From Microbacterium sp. lyk4-40-TSB-66 (GTDB taxonomy: Bacteria > Actinomycetota > Actinomycetes > Actinomycetales > Microbacteriaceae): 64,000 nucleotides of DNA. Every line of letters starts with the position of its first letter. Positions within the stretch are counted from its first letter, which is position 1. The position numbers and the translations under genes were made by a program. The notes below the pieces were generated by a model. That model ran no database searches. It was not told where the DNA came from and saw only the letters and a program-made list of their open reading frames with translations. The stretch spans positions 310,001 through 374,000 of the forward strand of contig NZ_JARVRW010000001.1 of the NCBI RefSeq assembly GCF_030209475.1. The letters run 5' to 3'. Of the stretch, positions 27,801 through 36,049 are shown piece by piece.

Positions 27801-28513
27801 CGCTTGATGCTCGGCACCAGCAGCGCACGCGACCCGTCGGGCTTGGGCATGTCGATCGCGATGCCGAGGTTGACGTGCGCGGGCGCGACGACCGACGGCT
27901 TGCCGTCGATCTCGGCGTAGTACACGTTCTGGCTCGGGAACTCCTTCAAGGCCTGGATCAGTGCCCAGCCGATGAGGTGCGTGAAGCTGACCTTGCCGCC
28001 GCGTGTGCGGGACATGTGGTTGTTGATGACGATGCGGTTGTCGATCATCAGCTTCGCGGGGATGGTGCGCACGCTCGTGGCGGTGGGGACCGTCAGGGAG
28101 TCGTCCATGTTGGACGCGAGCGCCTTCGGCATCCCCTTCAGGACCGTCACGCGGTCTTCTTCGGTGCTTTCCGAGCTCGCCGACGGGACGGCGTTCGGCG
28201 CCTGCGCCGGGATCGGCTGCGGCTTCGCGGGCTTCGCCGTGGTGCGCGCCACCGGTGCCTGACCGACGATCGGGATCGGGGCCGTCACGGGCTTGGGCTC
28301 GGAGGCCGCCTGCGCCGGGGGCGCCGAGGGCGGGGGAGCGGCGGCGGAAGACTCGTCGACGACCGGGTGGTACGCCTCCAGGATCGGCCACCAGGCCTTG
28401 TCTACGGAGTGCTTGTCGACTTTGAACTGTTCGTAGAGTTCGTCTACGAGCCACTCGTTCGCGCCGAACTCGCCCTCGCTCGAAGTACCGACGCCCGTCA
28501 CCTGGCTCGACAC
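24824..28513 (-). CDS. kgd: Multifunctional 2-oxoglutarate metabolism enzyme (Kgd/SucA fusion)
   Basis: 1229 residues, matching mycobacterial Kgd and corynebacterial OdhA. Residues 1-45 are the conserved N-terminal helix (NEWLVDELYEQFKVDKHSVD), 46-115 a Pro/Ala linker, about 120-365 an E2-like succinyltransferase domain with catalytic HRVIQGAGSGEF, and 370 onward the thiamine-diphosphate E1 with AIGMAHRGRLNVLTNI, HVNGDDPEAVVRAAELAF and FGDFANGAQSVIDEFI. No lipoyl domain is present, as in the family. It converts 2-oxoglutarate in the TCA cycle, working with a partner E2 and E3 encoded elsewhere. GTG start. Usually regulated by a GarA/OdhI-type protein, not encoded here. Confidence 0.97.
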   Translation of the reverse strand: MSSQVTGVGTSSEGEFGANEWLVDELYEQFKVDKHSVDKAWWPILEAYHPVVDESSAAAPPPSAPPAQAASEPKPVTAPIPIVGQAPVARTTAKPAKPQPIPAQAPNAVPSASSESTEEDRVTVLKGMPKALASNMDDSLTVPTATSVRTIPAKLMIDNRIVINNHMSRTRGGKVSFTHLIGWALIQALKEFPSQNVYYAEIDGKPSVVAPAHVNLGIAIDMPKPDGSRALLVPSIKRADTLTFGEFLASYEDLVRRARGNKLTPGDFQGTTVSLTNPGGIGTVHSVPRLMRGQGAIIGAGALDYPAEFQGASEKTLNELAIGKTITLTSTYDHRVIQGAGSGEFLKKVHELLIGQRGFYDDIFSALRIPYAPIHWAADISVDISERIDKSARVQELINSFRVRGHLMADIDPLEYVQRTHPDLEIEQHGLTFWDLDREFVTGGLGGKRVAKLRDILGVLRDSYCRTIGVEYMHIQDPVQRQWFQRNVEVKYTKPGHDEQLRILSKLNQAEAFETFLQTKYVGQKRFSLEGGESLIPLLDQILQGAATVGLDGAAIGMAHRGRLNVLTNIAGKTYGHVFREFEGAVAIGSKRGSGDVKYHLGTEGTFVGDAGDELPVYLAANPSHLETVDGVLEGIVRAKQDRKPIGTFSWLPILVHGDAAFAGQGVVVETLQMSQLRGYRTGGTIHVVVNNQVGFTTTPNDARTSVYATDVAKTIQAPILHVNGDDPEAVVRAAELAFQYREEFHRDIVIDLVCYRRRGHNEGDDPSMTQPLMTNLIEAKRSVRRLYTESLVGRGDITEDEYEQAKQDFQNRLEVAFADTHEAETGANPVVTVDASDEPAVGAPETTGVSREIVQHIGDAFVNKPDGFTVHTKLQQLLDKRLDMSRNGNIDWAFGELLAFGSVLMEGTPVRLAGQDSRRGTFVQRHSVLHDRSNGQEWLPLANLSENQGRFWVYDSLLSEYAAMAFEYGYSVERPDALVLWEAQFGDFANGAQSVIDEFISSADQKWAQQSSVVLLLPHGYEGQGPDHSSARIERYLQMCAQDNMIVARPSTPASYFHLLRRQAYQRPRRPLVVFTPKAMLRLRGATSPVENFLEGRFEPVLDDDRGIDRGAVKRVLLHAGKIHWDLRAELDKNPNPEIALVRVEQYYPAPIDELNTVLAQYPNAELAWVQDEPENQGAWPFIALEVADQLGRPVRRISRASAASTATGSPKVHANEHAAIMKEALGS

Positions 28514-28684
28514 AGTCGATCGCCTGCTTTCCTCGATGAAGATTCCTGTGGATGCATAGACGTCACCGTCTGCGCTCGAGCCAGCCTAGCCGAGGTTGCC
28601 GGGGGCAGCCCGGGCCTTTACGGGGCCTTTACTTTCACATCCCTCTCGGGTCCTTCCTCCGAAGGGTGTGATGAGGTGGATGCC

Positions 28685-30145
28685 ATGGAGTTCTCCGGTG
28701 CCCAGCCCGATGTCGACCTGACGTACTCGGACGTGTTCCTCGTCCCCCGTCATTCCGAGGTGCGCAGCCGCCTCGACGTGGATCTCGCCCCCGCCGACGG
28801 AAGCGGGGCGACCCTGCCCCTGGTCTCGGCCAACATGAACTCGGTGACGGGAACGCGCCTGGCCGCGGCCCTCGCGCGCCGGGGCGGGCTCGGTGTCCTC
28901 CCGCAGGATCTCGCCCTGCCCGATCTGCTCGCCGCGGTCGAGTGGGTCAAGTCGCGGCCGGTCGCCTGGGACGCGCCCCTCGTCCTGCCTCCCGGCGCGA
29001 CGGTCGCCGACGCACGCCTCCTTCTGCCGCCGGTACCCGGCCACGGCATCGTCGTCGCCGAGACCCGTGAGGGCGGCGTCGTCGACCTCGCGGACTTCCG
29101 CGGTATCGTGCCCGCCCCCCGCCTGGCGACAGCGCTCCTGGATGCCACGCTCGGCGACATCACGCGCGGCGAGAGCCCCGTGATCGAGGCGCACCGCGTG
29201 GGCGACCCGCGGACGGTGTTCGCCCTCATCGAAGAGTCCGGCACCGACGTCGTCGCGGTCGTCGACGGAGACCGCGTGGTGGGGACCCTCTCGCTGCGCA
29301 GCGCCCTCAGGGACTCCGTCTATCGTCCGGGCGTCGATGCCGACGGACGGCTCATCGTCGCCGCGGCCGTCGGCATCAACGGCGACGTCGCCGGCAAGGC
29401 GCGCGCGCTCGCGGACGCCGGCGTCGACGTCCTCGTCGTCGACACAGCCCACGGGCACCAGGCGCAGATGCTCCGCGCCCTCCGCGAGGTGGCCGCCCTC
29501 GACCTCGGCATCCCGATCGCCGCCGGCAACGTCGTGACCGCCGAGGGGGTGCGCGACCTCACCGAGGCGGGCGCGACGATCCTCAAGGTCGGCGTGGGGC
29601 CGGGTGCCATGTGCACGACGCGCATGATGACCGCGGTGGGGCGCCCGCAGTTCTCCGCGGTGCTCGAGACCGCCGAGGCGGCGCGCGGTGCCGGGGCGCA
29701 CGTCTGGGCCGACGGAGGGGTGCGCTACCCCCGCGACGTCGCCCTGGCGCTCGCGGCGGGCGCGGCATCCGTCATGATCGGGTCGTGGTTCGCCGGCACC
29801 ATCGAGTCTCCCGGCCGGCTCCGGACAGACGAGGCGGGCCTGCTCTACAAGGAGTCGTGGGGCATGGCATCCACCAAGGCGGTGCAGGGCCGATTCGGAC
29901 GCCTCGATCCCTTCGAGCGCGCCCGCAAGGAACTGTTCGCCGAGGGGATCTCGTCGTCGCGCATCTACCTCGATCCGCAGCGCCCGGGCCTGGAAGACCT
30001 CCTCGACATGATCACGTCGGGAGTGCGCTCCTCGTTCACGTACGCCGGAGCGTCGACGGTCGCGCAGTTCCACGAGCGCGCCCGGGTCGGCCTGCAGTCC
30101 GCGGCCGGCTACGAGGAGGGGAAGGCGCTCCCCGTCAGCTGGTGA
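28685..30145 (+). CDS. guaB1: GuaB1-family IMPDH-like protein (probable GMP reductase with CBS domains)
   Basis: 486 residues. IMPDH/GMPR barrel with a CBS insert: LTYSDVFLVPRHSEVRSRLDVDL at the N-terminus, CBS region about 90-210, VDTAHGHQAQMLRALRE, GNVVTAEGVRDL, and the active-site cysteine loop GVGPGAMCTTRMMT. The mycobacterial GuaB1 group was shown to be GMP reductase rather than IMP dehydrogenase, so I assign GMP to IMP salvage with moderate confidence. ATG 28685 (MEFSGAQ) has GAGGTGG upstream. The 3' end overlaps the convergent GH76 gene by 11 bp. Confidence 0.9.
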   Translation: MEFSGAQPDVDLTYSDVFLVPRHSEVRSRLDVDLAPADGSGATLPLVSANMNSVTGTRLAAALARRGGLGVLPQDLALPDLLAAVEWVKSRPVAWDAPLVLPPGATVADARLLLPPVPGHGIVVAETREGGVVDLADFRGIVPAPRLATALLDATLGDITRGESPVIEAHRVGDPRTVFALIEESGTDVVAVVDGDRVVGTLSLRSALRDSVYRPGVDADGRLIVAAAVGINGDVAGKARALADAGVDVLVVDTAHGHQAQMLRALREVAALDLGIPIAAGNVVTAEGVRDLTEAGATILKVGVGPGAMCTTRMMTAVGRPQFSAVLETAEAARGAGAHVWADGGVRYPRDVALALAAGAASVMIGSWFAGTIESPGRLRTDEAGLLYKESWGMASTKAVQGRFGRLDPFERARKELFAEGISSSRIYLDPQRPGLEDLLDMITSGVRSSFTYAGASTVAQFHERARVGLQSAAGYEEGKALPVSW

Positions 30146-31169
30146 CGGGGCCGGAAACGGTGACATCGGCCTCGAGGGTGATCCACGCCCCCAGTTGCAC
30201 CGAGAGGTCGAGGTCCTCCCCGGTCGCGCGAGCGGCGCGTCGGGGATCCGCGGCGAACAGCCCCGCGCGTCGACCGTCCCACAGGGCGTCGGCGTTGCGG
30301 CGGACGAGGTGGCGCGCGGCGTGGGACACGGCGCGGTGCTCGTCGTTCGCCCCGTCCGCGGAGAACCACACCGCCGCATCCGCCAGATAGCGGGCGAGGA
30401 TGCCGGCGAACAGCCCGCCGTCGCCGCCGCCCGCGGAGGGGAAGAGACCTCCGTCCGCCGCGCACCAGCGCGCGACGGCGCGAATGAGGGATGCTGCTCG
30501 CGCCTCGTGCGCGTCGCGGGCGTCGGCGTCGGGGGCCCCTTCGGCCAGGGCCAGCGCGGAACCGATCGCGACACCCTGGTTGTAGGTCCACAGTTCGGAG
30601 CGCACCGCACCCTGCTCGACACCGTCGCGCACCAATCCCGTACTCGGGTCGTCGAGTCTGGCCGCGACCCACGCGTCGAGGTCGACCGCCGACCCCCGGC
30701 GCTCGGACCATGCCAGTGCGATCGCCGCGGGTCCGTTGGCGGGGGCGTTGTAGAGCGCGCTGCCGACCGCCCAGGGCAGTGCCCCGACCGCGGGGTCGAC
30801 CGCGTCGTCGAGACGCCGGACGAGCCGGTCGATGCGTCGATCGTGGATGTCGTACCTCTGCAGGGCGAGGGTCATCCAGGCGACGTCGTCGTAGAACGGC
30901 GTGGTCCAGCGCCCGAGCGTCCGAAGCGCGATGCCGCGGTGGAGGGCCCGGAGGAGCCGCCCCCGGCGGGGATCGGGGCGGTGCTGCTCCGCGTCGCGCA
31001 GGACGTGGAGCAGGTGCGCGTGCCACCAGTAGTGCCAGGTGCGGGAGCCCGTCACCTCCGCCGTCGCGGCGTGCGCCCACGCGACCGGTCCGTAGCGATG
31101 GACATAGCGGCGGACCACGTCCGATTCGGCCGACATGGCGCGTGCCTGCGCGGGAGATCTCGCATCCAT
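30135..31169 (-). CDS. Glycoside hydrolase family 76-like protein
   Basis: 344 residues from ATG 31169, with GGAGGA upstream. An (alpha/alpha)6-barrel GH76 pattern: TPFYDDVAWMTLALQRY with the paired Asp (YDD) used as nucleophile and acid in alpha-1,6-mannanases, SELWTYNQGVAIG, and GGDGGLFAGILARYLADA. No signal peptide is evident, so a cytosolic mannan-processing enzyme is suggested; the substrate is uncertain. Convergent with guaB1, with overlapping 3' ends. Confidence 0.82.
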   Translation of the reverse strand: MDARSPAQARAMSAESDVVRRYVHRYGPVAWAHAATAEVTGSRTWHYWWHAHLLHVLRDAEQHRPDPRRGRLLRALHRGIALRTLGRWTTPFYDDVAWMTLALQRYDIHDRRIDRLVRRLDDAVDPAVGALPWAVGSALYNAPANGPAAIALAWSERRGSAVDLDAWVAARLDDPSTGLVRDGVEQGAVRSELWTYNQGVAIGSALALAEGAPDADARDAHEARAASLIRAVARWCAADGGLFPSAGGGDGGLFAGILARYLADAAVWFSADGANDEHRAVSHAARHLVRRNADALWDGRRAGLFAADPRRAARATGEDLDLSVQLGAWITLEADVTVSGPVTS

Positions 31170-31232
31170 ACCCCCATCCTCCACAGGTCGCCGGATGCGG
31201 GGGATACGAGTGCCGCTCACGCCTGGCTGCCA

Positions 31233-31238
31233 TAGAAT
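31233..31238 (+). promoter_or_regulatory. -10 hexamer TAGAAT before the upstream ORF
   Basis: TAGAAT ends 10 nt before ATG 31249 of a 25-codon upstream ORF, placing the likely transcript start at or within a few bases of that ATG. Confidence 0.45.
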
Positions 31239-31248
31239 CATCGGCACG

Positions 31249-31326
31249 ATGGACGACCCTCCCAGTTGTAGACCCTGGCCCCGCAACCCCTCTTCCGCCG
31301 AGCGATCGAGCGGGGGTGACGACTGA
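31249..31326 (+). CDS. Leaderless upstream ORF, 25 codons, coupled to the CNNM gene
   Basis: ATG 31249 opens MDDPPSCRPWPRNPSS and runs 25 residues to a TGA at 31324-31326 that overlaps the next ATG as TGATG. It sits just behind a -10 hexamer and has no ribosome-binding site. The downstream gene also has a poor ribosome-binding site (GGGGGTGACGACTG), so its [11 protein letters not shown] may depend on ribosomes finishing this ORF. The peptide contains a single Cys and four Pro residues. It may be a regulatory upstream ORF; the peptide itself may have no function. Confidence 0.5.
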   Translation: MDDPPSCRPWPRNPSSAERSSGGDD

Positions 31327-32666
31327 TGGAATTCGTCATGCTGGGCGTGGGGCTTCTGCTCACGGTGGGCACCGGACTCTTCGTCGCGAGTGAGTTCGCC
31401 CTGGTCAACCTCGACCGCGCCGACCTCGAAGCACGCCGCGACGCGGGCGAATCGCGTCTCTCGCTGACCATCGACGCGCTGCGCATCACCTCGACCCACC
31501 TGTCGAGCGCGCAACTGGGCATCACGCTGACCACGCTGCTCACCGGGTACACCATGGAACCGGCGATCTCGAACCTGCTGCGTCCCGTCTTCCAGACATG
31601 GGGACTACCCGAGGCGCTGATCGTCTCGCTCGCCGCGGTCATCGGCGTCGCCTTCGCCACGGTGCTGTCGATGATCCTCGGCGAACTCGTGCCGAAGAAC
31701 TTCGCGCTCGCGATTCCGCGACAGACCGCCAAGCTCGTCATTCCGTTCCAGGTGGCCTTCACCGCCGTGTTCAAGCCCGCGATCGTGGTGCTCAACGGCA
31801 GCGCCAACGGAGTGCTTCGTGCCATGGGGGTCGAGCCCAAGGAGGAGCTGTCGGGTGCGCGCTCGGCCGAGGAGCTGTCGAGCCTCGTCCGTCGCTCGGC
31901 CAACGCCGGGATGCTCGAGAAGGACACCGCGTCGCTCCTCGATCGCAGCTTGACCTTCGCGCGCCTCAGCGCGGCCGACGTCATGACCCCCCGCCCGAGC
32001 GTGCACGCGCTCGCCGCGGGCGATCCCGCCGACGACGTCGTGCAGCTCGCCCGACGCACCGGCCACAGCCGCTTCCCCGTCTACGACGAGTCGATGGACG
32101 ACATCGTCGGCGTCGTCCACCTCAAGGCGGCCATCGGCGTGCCCCGCGAGAAGCGGGGTGAGGTGCCGGTCGCGGCGCTGTCGACCGAACCTCTGCGTGT
32201 TCCCGAGACCGTCCACCTCGACACCCTCGTCTCAGAACTGCGCTCGCGGGGCTACCAGATGGCGATCGTCGTCGACGAGTACGGCGGTACCGCGGGTGTC
32301 GTCACCCTCGAAGACCTCGTCGAGGAGATCGTCGGCGAGGTGCTCGACGAGCACGACCGCTCGCGCGCGGGCGTGGTGCGCTCCGCGGCATCCCTCACCT
32401 TCCCCGGAGACCTCCGACCCGACGAAGTGCTCGACCGCGCCGGCGTGCGCGTGCCCGAGGGCGAGGTCTATGACACCGTGGGCGGGTTCATCATGGCCGC
32501 CCTCGAGCGCATTCCCGTCGTGGGCGACACCGTCGACCTCGACGACGGCATCCTCGCCGTGCAGCGCATGGACGGCCGCCGCGTCGACCGGGTGCAGTTC
32601 ACCCCCACTCCGCAGGAGCAGAACGTCGACGACCTCGTCCGCGCGGCGAAGGGCGGTGACCAGTGA
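31326..32666 (+). CDS. CNNM/CBS/CorC (hemolysin-family) membrane protein
   Basis: 446 residues. An N-terminal DUF21/CNNM membrane domain (about 1-190) with [33 protein letters not shown] and [14 protein letters not shown], then a CBS pair (about 205-330, [20 protein letters not shown] and following), then a C-terminal CorC_HlyC domain (about 345-430, [19 protein letters not shown]). Family members transport Mg2+ or other divalent cations; the hemolysin name is historical. Its stop TGA overlaps the next gene's ATG. The first gene of a two-gene unit preceded by a coupled upstream ORF. Confidence 0.9.
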   Translation: MEFVMLGVGLLLTVGTGLFVASEFALVNLDRADLEARRDAGESRLSLTIDALRITSTHLSSAQLGITLTTLLTGYTMEPAISNLLRPVFQTWGLPEALIVSLAAVIGVAFATVLSMILGELVPKNFALAIPRQTAKLVIPFQVAFTAVFKPAIVVLNGSANGVLRAMGVEPKEELSGARSAEELSSLVRRSANAGMLEKDTASLLDRSLTFARLSAADVMTPRPSVHALAAGDPADDVVQLARRTGHSRFPVYDESMDDIVGVVHLKAAIGVPREKRGEVPVAALSTEPLRVPETVHLDTLVSELRSRGYQMAIVVDEYGGTAGVVTLEDLVEEIVGEVLDEHDRSRAGVVRSAASLTFPGDLRPDEVLDRAGVRVPEGEVYDTVGGFIMAALERIPVVGDTVDLDDGILAVQRMDGRRVDRVQFTPTPQEQNVDDLVRAAKGGDQ

Positions 32667-33721
32667 TGAGCGACTGGGCCGGAATCGCCTGGCTGGTGGT
32701 GCTCCTCATCGCCAACGCCTTCTTCGTCGGTGCGGAGTTCGCCGTCATCTCGGCGCGCCGCTCGCAGATCGAGCCGCACGCCGACCGCGGGTCGCGCGCC
32801 GCCAAGACGGCGCTCTACGCCATGGAGCACGCCACGCTCATGCTGGCGACGTGTCAGCTCGGCATCACGATCTGCTCGCTGCTGATCCTGAACGTGTCGG
32901 AGCCGGCCATCCACCACCTGTTGGCCGGTCCCCTCGGTCTCACCGGGCTCCCCGAGGCCGCGGTCGACGTCGCATCCTTCATCGTGGCGCTGCTGATCGT
33001 GTCGTACCTGCACGTCGTGTTCGGCGAGATGGTGCCGAAGAACCTCGCGTTCTCGTTGCCCGATCGCGCGGTGCTCATGCTGGCTCCGCCCCTGGTGGCG
33101 GTGTCGAAGGCGTTCTACCCGATCATCGTCGCGCTGAACTGGACCGCGAACCACGTGCTGCGCCTGTTCCGGGTGGAGCCGAAAGACGAGGCCGCCTCGA
33201 CGTACACGCTCGACGAGGTCGCCACTATCGTGACGCAGTCGCGTCGCGAGGGCGTGCTCGACGACTCCGCCGGCACCGTCCGCGCGGTGGTCGAGTTCAC
33301 CGAGAAGAAGGCCGCCGACATCGCGGTGCCGATGGGCGCATTGGTGACGCTGCCGGAGACGACGACTCCGGCCGAGATCGAGCGTGCCGTCGCGCAGCAC
33401 GGCTATTCGCGCTACGTCATCGTCGATGACACGGGCAACCCGACGGGCTACGTGCACCTGAAAGACGTGCTGCGCGCGGCGGAGGGATCGGATGCCGACA
33501 TGCTCCGACCCATTCCGCAGAAGCGCATCCATCACATGGTGTCGGTGCTGGAGACGACGGATCTCGAAGACGCGCTCGCCCTCATGCGCCGCTCGGGGCG
33601 ACACCTCGCCCAGGTGCGCGACGAGCGCGGCGACGTCAAGGCGGTGCTGTTCCTCGAGGACGTCATCGAAGAGCTCGTCGGCGAAGTGCAGGACGCCACC
33701 GAGCGTCGCCGCTTCGTCTAG
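32666..33721 (+). CDS. Second CNNM/CBS membrane protein, lacking the CorC domain
   Basis: 351 residues from ATG 32666, which overlaps the previous stop (TGATG); GTG 32663 is an alternative. The CNNM membrane domain shows GAEFAVISARRSQIEPHADRG, QLGITICSLLILNVSEPAI and FGEMVPKNLAFSLPDRAV, and the CBS pair ends in FLEDVIEELVGEVQDATERRRFV. It stops directly after the second CBS domain, so the CorC_HlyC domain found in its neighbour is missing. The two may form a heteromeric transporter; this is inference from coupling and domain difference. Confidence 0.88.
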   Translation: MSDWAGIAWLVVLLIANAFFVGAEFAVISARRSQIEPHADRGSRAAKTALYAMEHATLMLATCQLGITICSLLILNVSEPAIHHLLAGPLGLTGLPEAAVDVASFIVALLIVSYLHVVFGEMVPKNLAFSLPDRAVLMLAPPLVAVSKAFYPIIVALNWTANHVLRLFRVEPKDEAASTYTLDEVATIVTQSRREGVLDDSAGTVRAVVEFTEKKAADIAVPMGALVTLPETTTPAEIERAVAQHGYSRYVIVDDTGNPTGYVHLKDVLRAAEGSDADMLRPIPQKRIHHMVSVLETTDLEDALALMRRSGRHLAQVRDERGDVKAVLFLEDVIEELVGEVQDATERRRFV

Positions 33722-33727
33722 CCGGAG

Positions 33728-33769
33728 ACACCGGATGCCGCGCGGCCCCGGCCCCGCGGTATCCGGTGT
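33728..33769 (+). terminator. Terminator hairpin after the CNNM genes
   Basis: A 15-bp stem (33728-33742 with 33755-33769, one G-U pair) around a 12-nt loop, starting 7 nt after the stop, followed by TC and mixed sequence. Confidence 0.7.
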
Positions 33770-33847
33770 TCTGCGTCGTCGCGGGATCGGGTCGATCCGC
33801 GGGTGCGTCCGCGCTCACGACGAGACGTGGTCGCTCGCGAACAGCGG

Positions 33848-33910
33848 AGATCGTCACCTCGCTCGCAGAATCGATGCCGGAATCTGCGAGGATCGCGTTC
33901 TTCTGCGAGC
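33848..33910. repeat. Dispersed palindromic repeat, copy 3 (inverted)
   Basis: CTCGCAGA (33862-33869) and TCTGCGAG (33883-33890) around a 13-nt loop, then GATCGCG and TTCTGCGAG. Read on the minus strand it follows the same order as the copies at 8.6 and 8.8 kb. It lies between convergent genes. Confidence 0.7.
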
Positions 33911-34018
33911 GACGGACGGCCGCGGACGCGTCAGCCGACGTGCCGGTGAGGAATGCCGGATGGTGCGCGCGCCGCGAGGGACACCCGCGGCCAGGGGGAA
34001 GGGCGACGGGAACCGACG

Positions 34019-35077
<1,059 letters not shown>

Positions 35078-35094
35078 GGGGGACCTTTGCGTTC

Positions 35095-35100
35095 TAGGGT
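35095..35100 (+). promoter_or_regulatory. -10 hexamer TAGGGT, 6 nt before ATG
   Basis: TAGGGT ends 6 nt before ATG 35107 of nnrD; leaderless pattern. Confidence 0.5.
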
Positions 35101-35106
35101 GACGCC

Positions 35107-35964
35107 ATGACGGCGAAGGACTGGAGCGGGCTGGATGCCGCCCGCACACTGCGGAGGCCAACCGCCGACGACGACAAGTATTCCCGCGGCGTCGTGGGGA
35201 TGCGAACGGGGTCCGCCCGGTATCCGGGCGCCGCGGTGCTCGGCGTGGAGGCGGCGTGGCGGGCGGGCACGGGGATGGTCCGCTACCTCGGCCCGGCGCG
35301 CGCGCAGGATCTCGTGCTGCAGCGCCGCCCGGAGACGGTCACGGCGGACGGACGGGTTCAGGCGTGGGTCATCGGGTCGGGAACGGATGCCGGCGAGCGC
35401 GACGCCTCCGAGACGGCGGCGCTCCGCGGCATCCTGGACGGCGACGTTCCGGTCGTCGTCGACGCCGGGTCGCTGGACCTCGTGCCGCAGGCAATGGCGT
35501 CGGTCATCGTCACGCCGCACGCCCGCGAGATGGACCGTCTGCGGGACGCACTGGGGTTGCCCGCGGTCGCGACGACGGACGACGACGCCCGGGAGCGGGC
35601 GGCGCGCGAGACCGCCGACGCCTTCGGCGGCGTCGTGCTCCTGAAGGGGGCGGTGACGATCGTGGCCGCGGCGGGGGGATGGAGTCGCCGGGTGTCGACC
35701 GGGACGCCCTGGCTCGCCACCGCGGGAACCGGCGATGTGCTGGGGGGAGTCCTCGGGGCGGTCACCGCCGGGGCCGTCGCCGCCGGACGAACCGACGTCG
35801 ACGACCTGGCCGCGTGTGCGGCCACGTCGGCGTGGCTGCACGGTCGCGCCGGCACGGCGGCGTCCCTGGTCCACGGGGGCGGGGGCGGTCCGATCACCGC
35901 ACTCGATGTCGCCGATGCGCTGCCCGGCGTCGTCGCCGCCCTGCTCGGGGACTCGATCCCATAA
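35107..35964 (+). CDS. nnrD: ADP-dependent (S)-NAD(P)H-hydrate dehydratase
   Basis: 285 residues of the ribokinase-like CARKD family, which repairs hydrated NAD(P)H. Motifs are RGVVGMRTGSARYPGAAVLGVEAAWRAG at the N-terminus (in pieces), IGSGTDAGE, VTPHAREMDRL, LLKGAVTIVAA and the anion hole ATAGTGDVLGGVLGA with the catalytic Asp. The epimerase half (NnrE), often fused in other bacteria, is absent here. ATG 35107 is preceded by TAGGGT with 6 nt spacing. Confidence 0.92.
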   Translation: MTAKDWSGLDAARTLRRPTADDDKYSRGVVGMRTGSARYPGAAVLGVEAAWRAGTGMVRYLGPARAQDLVLQRRPETVTADGRVQAWVIGSGTDAGERDASETAALRGILDGDVPVVVDAGSLDLVPQAMASVIVTPHAREMDRLRDALGLPAVATTDDDARERAARETADAFGGVVLLKGAVTIVAAAGGWSRRVSTGTPWLATAGTGDVLGGVLGAVTAGAVAAGRTDVDDLAACAATSAWLHGRAGTAASLVHGGGGGPITALDVADALPGVVAALLGDSIP

Positions 35965-36037
35965 CGTTCGTGTGCGTCTCGCCCGTCGTGGCGCGCGAGC
36001 GGGCGGCCGCCGGTGGGGGCGCTCAGACAGCCCCGTT

Positions 36038-36043
36038 TAGGAT
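36038..36043 (+). promoter_or_regulatory. -10 hexamer TAGGAT, 6 nt before GTG
   Basis: TAGGAT ends 6 nt before GTG 36050; supports the chosen start and leaderless transcription. Confidence 0.5.
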
Positions 36044-36049
36044 TACCCG

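Noticed and set aside
24857-28500. Long plus-strand open frame opposite kgd that runs into guaB1
   Set aside because: The part opposite kgd is an antisense shadow. Only the portion from 28685 onward is the true guaB1 gene.
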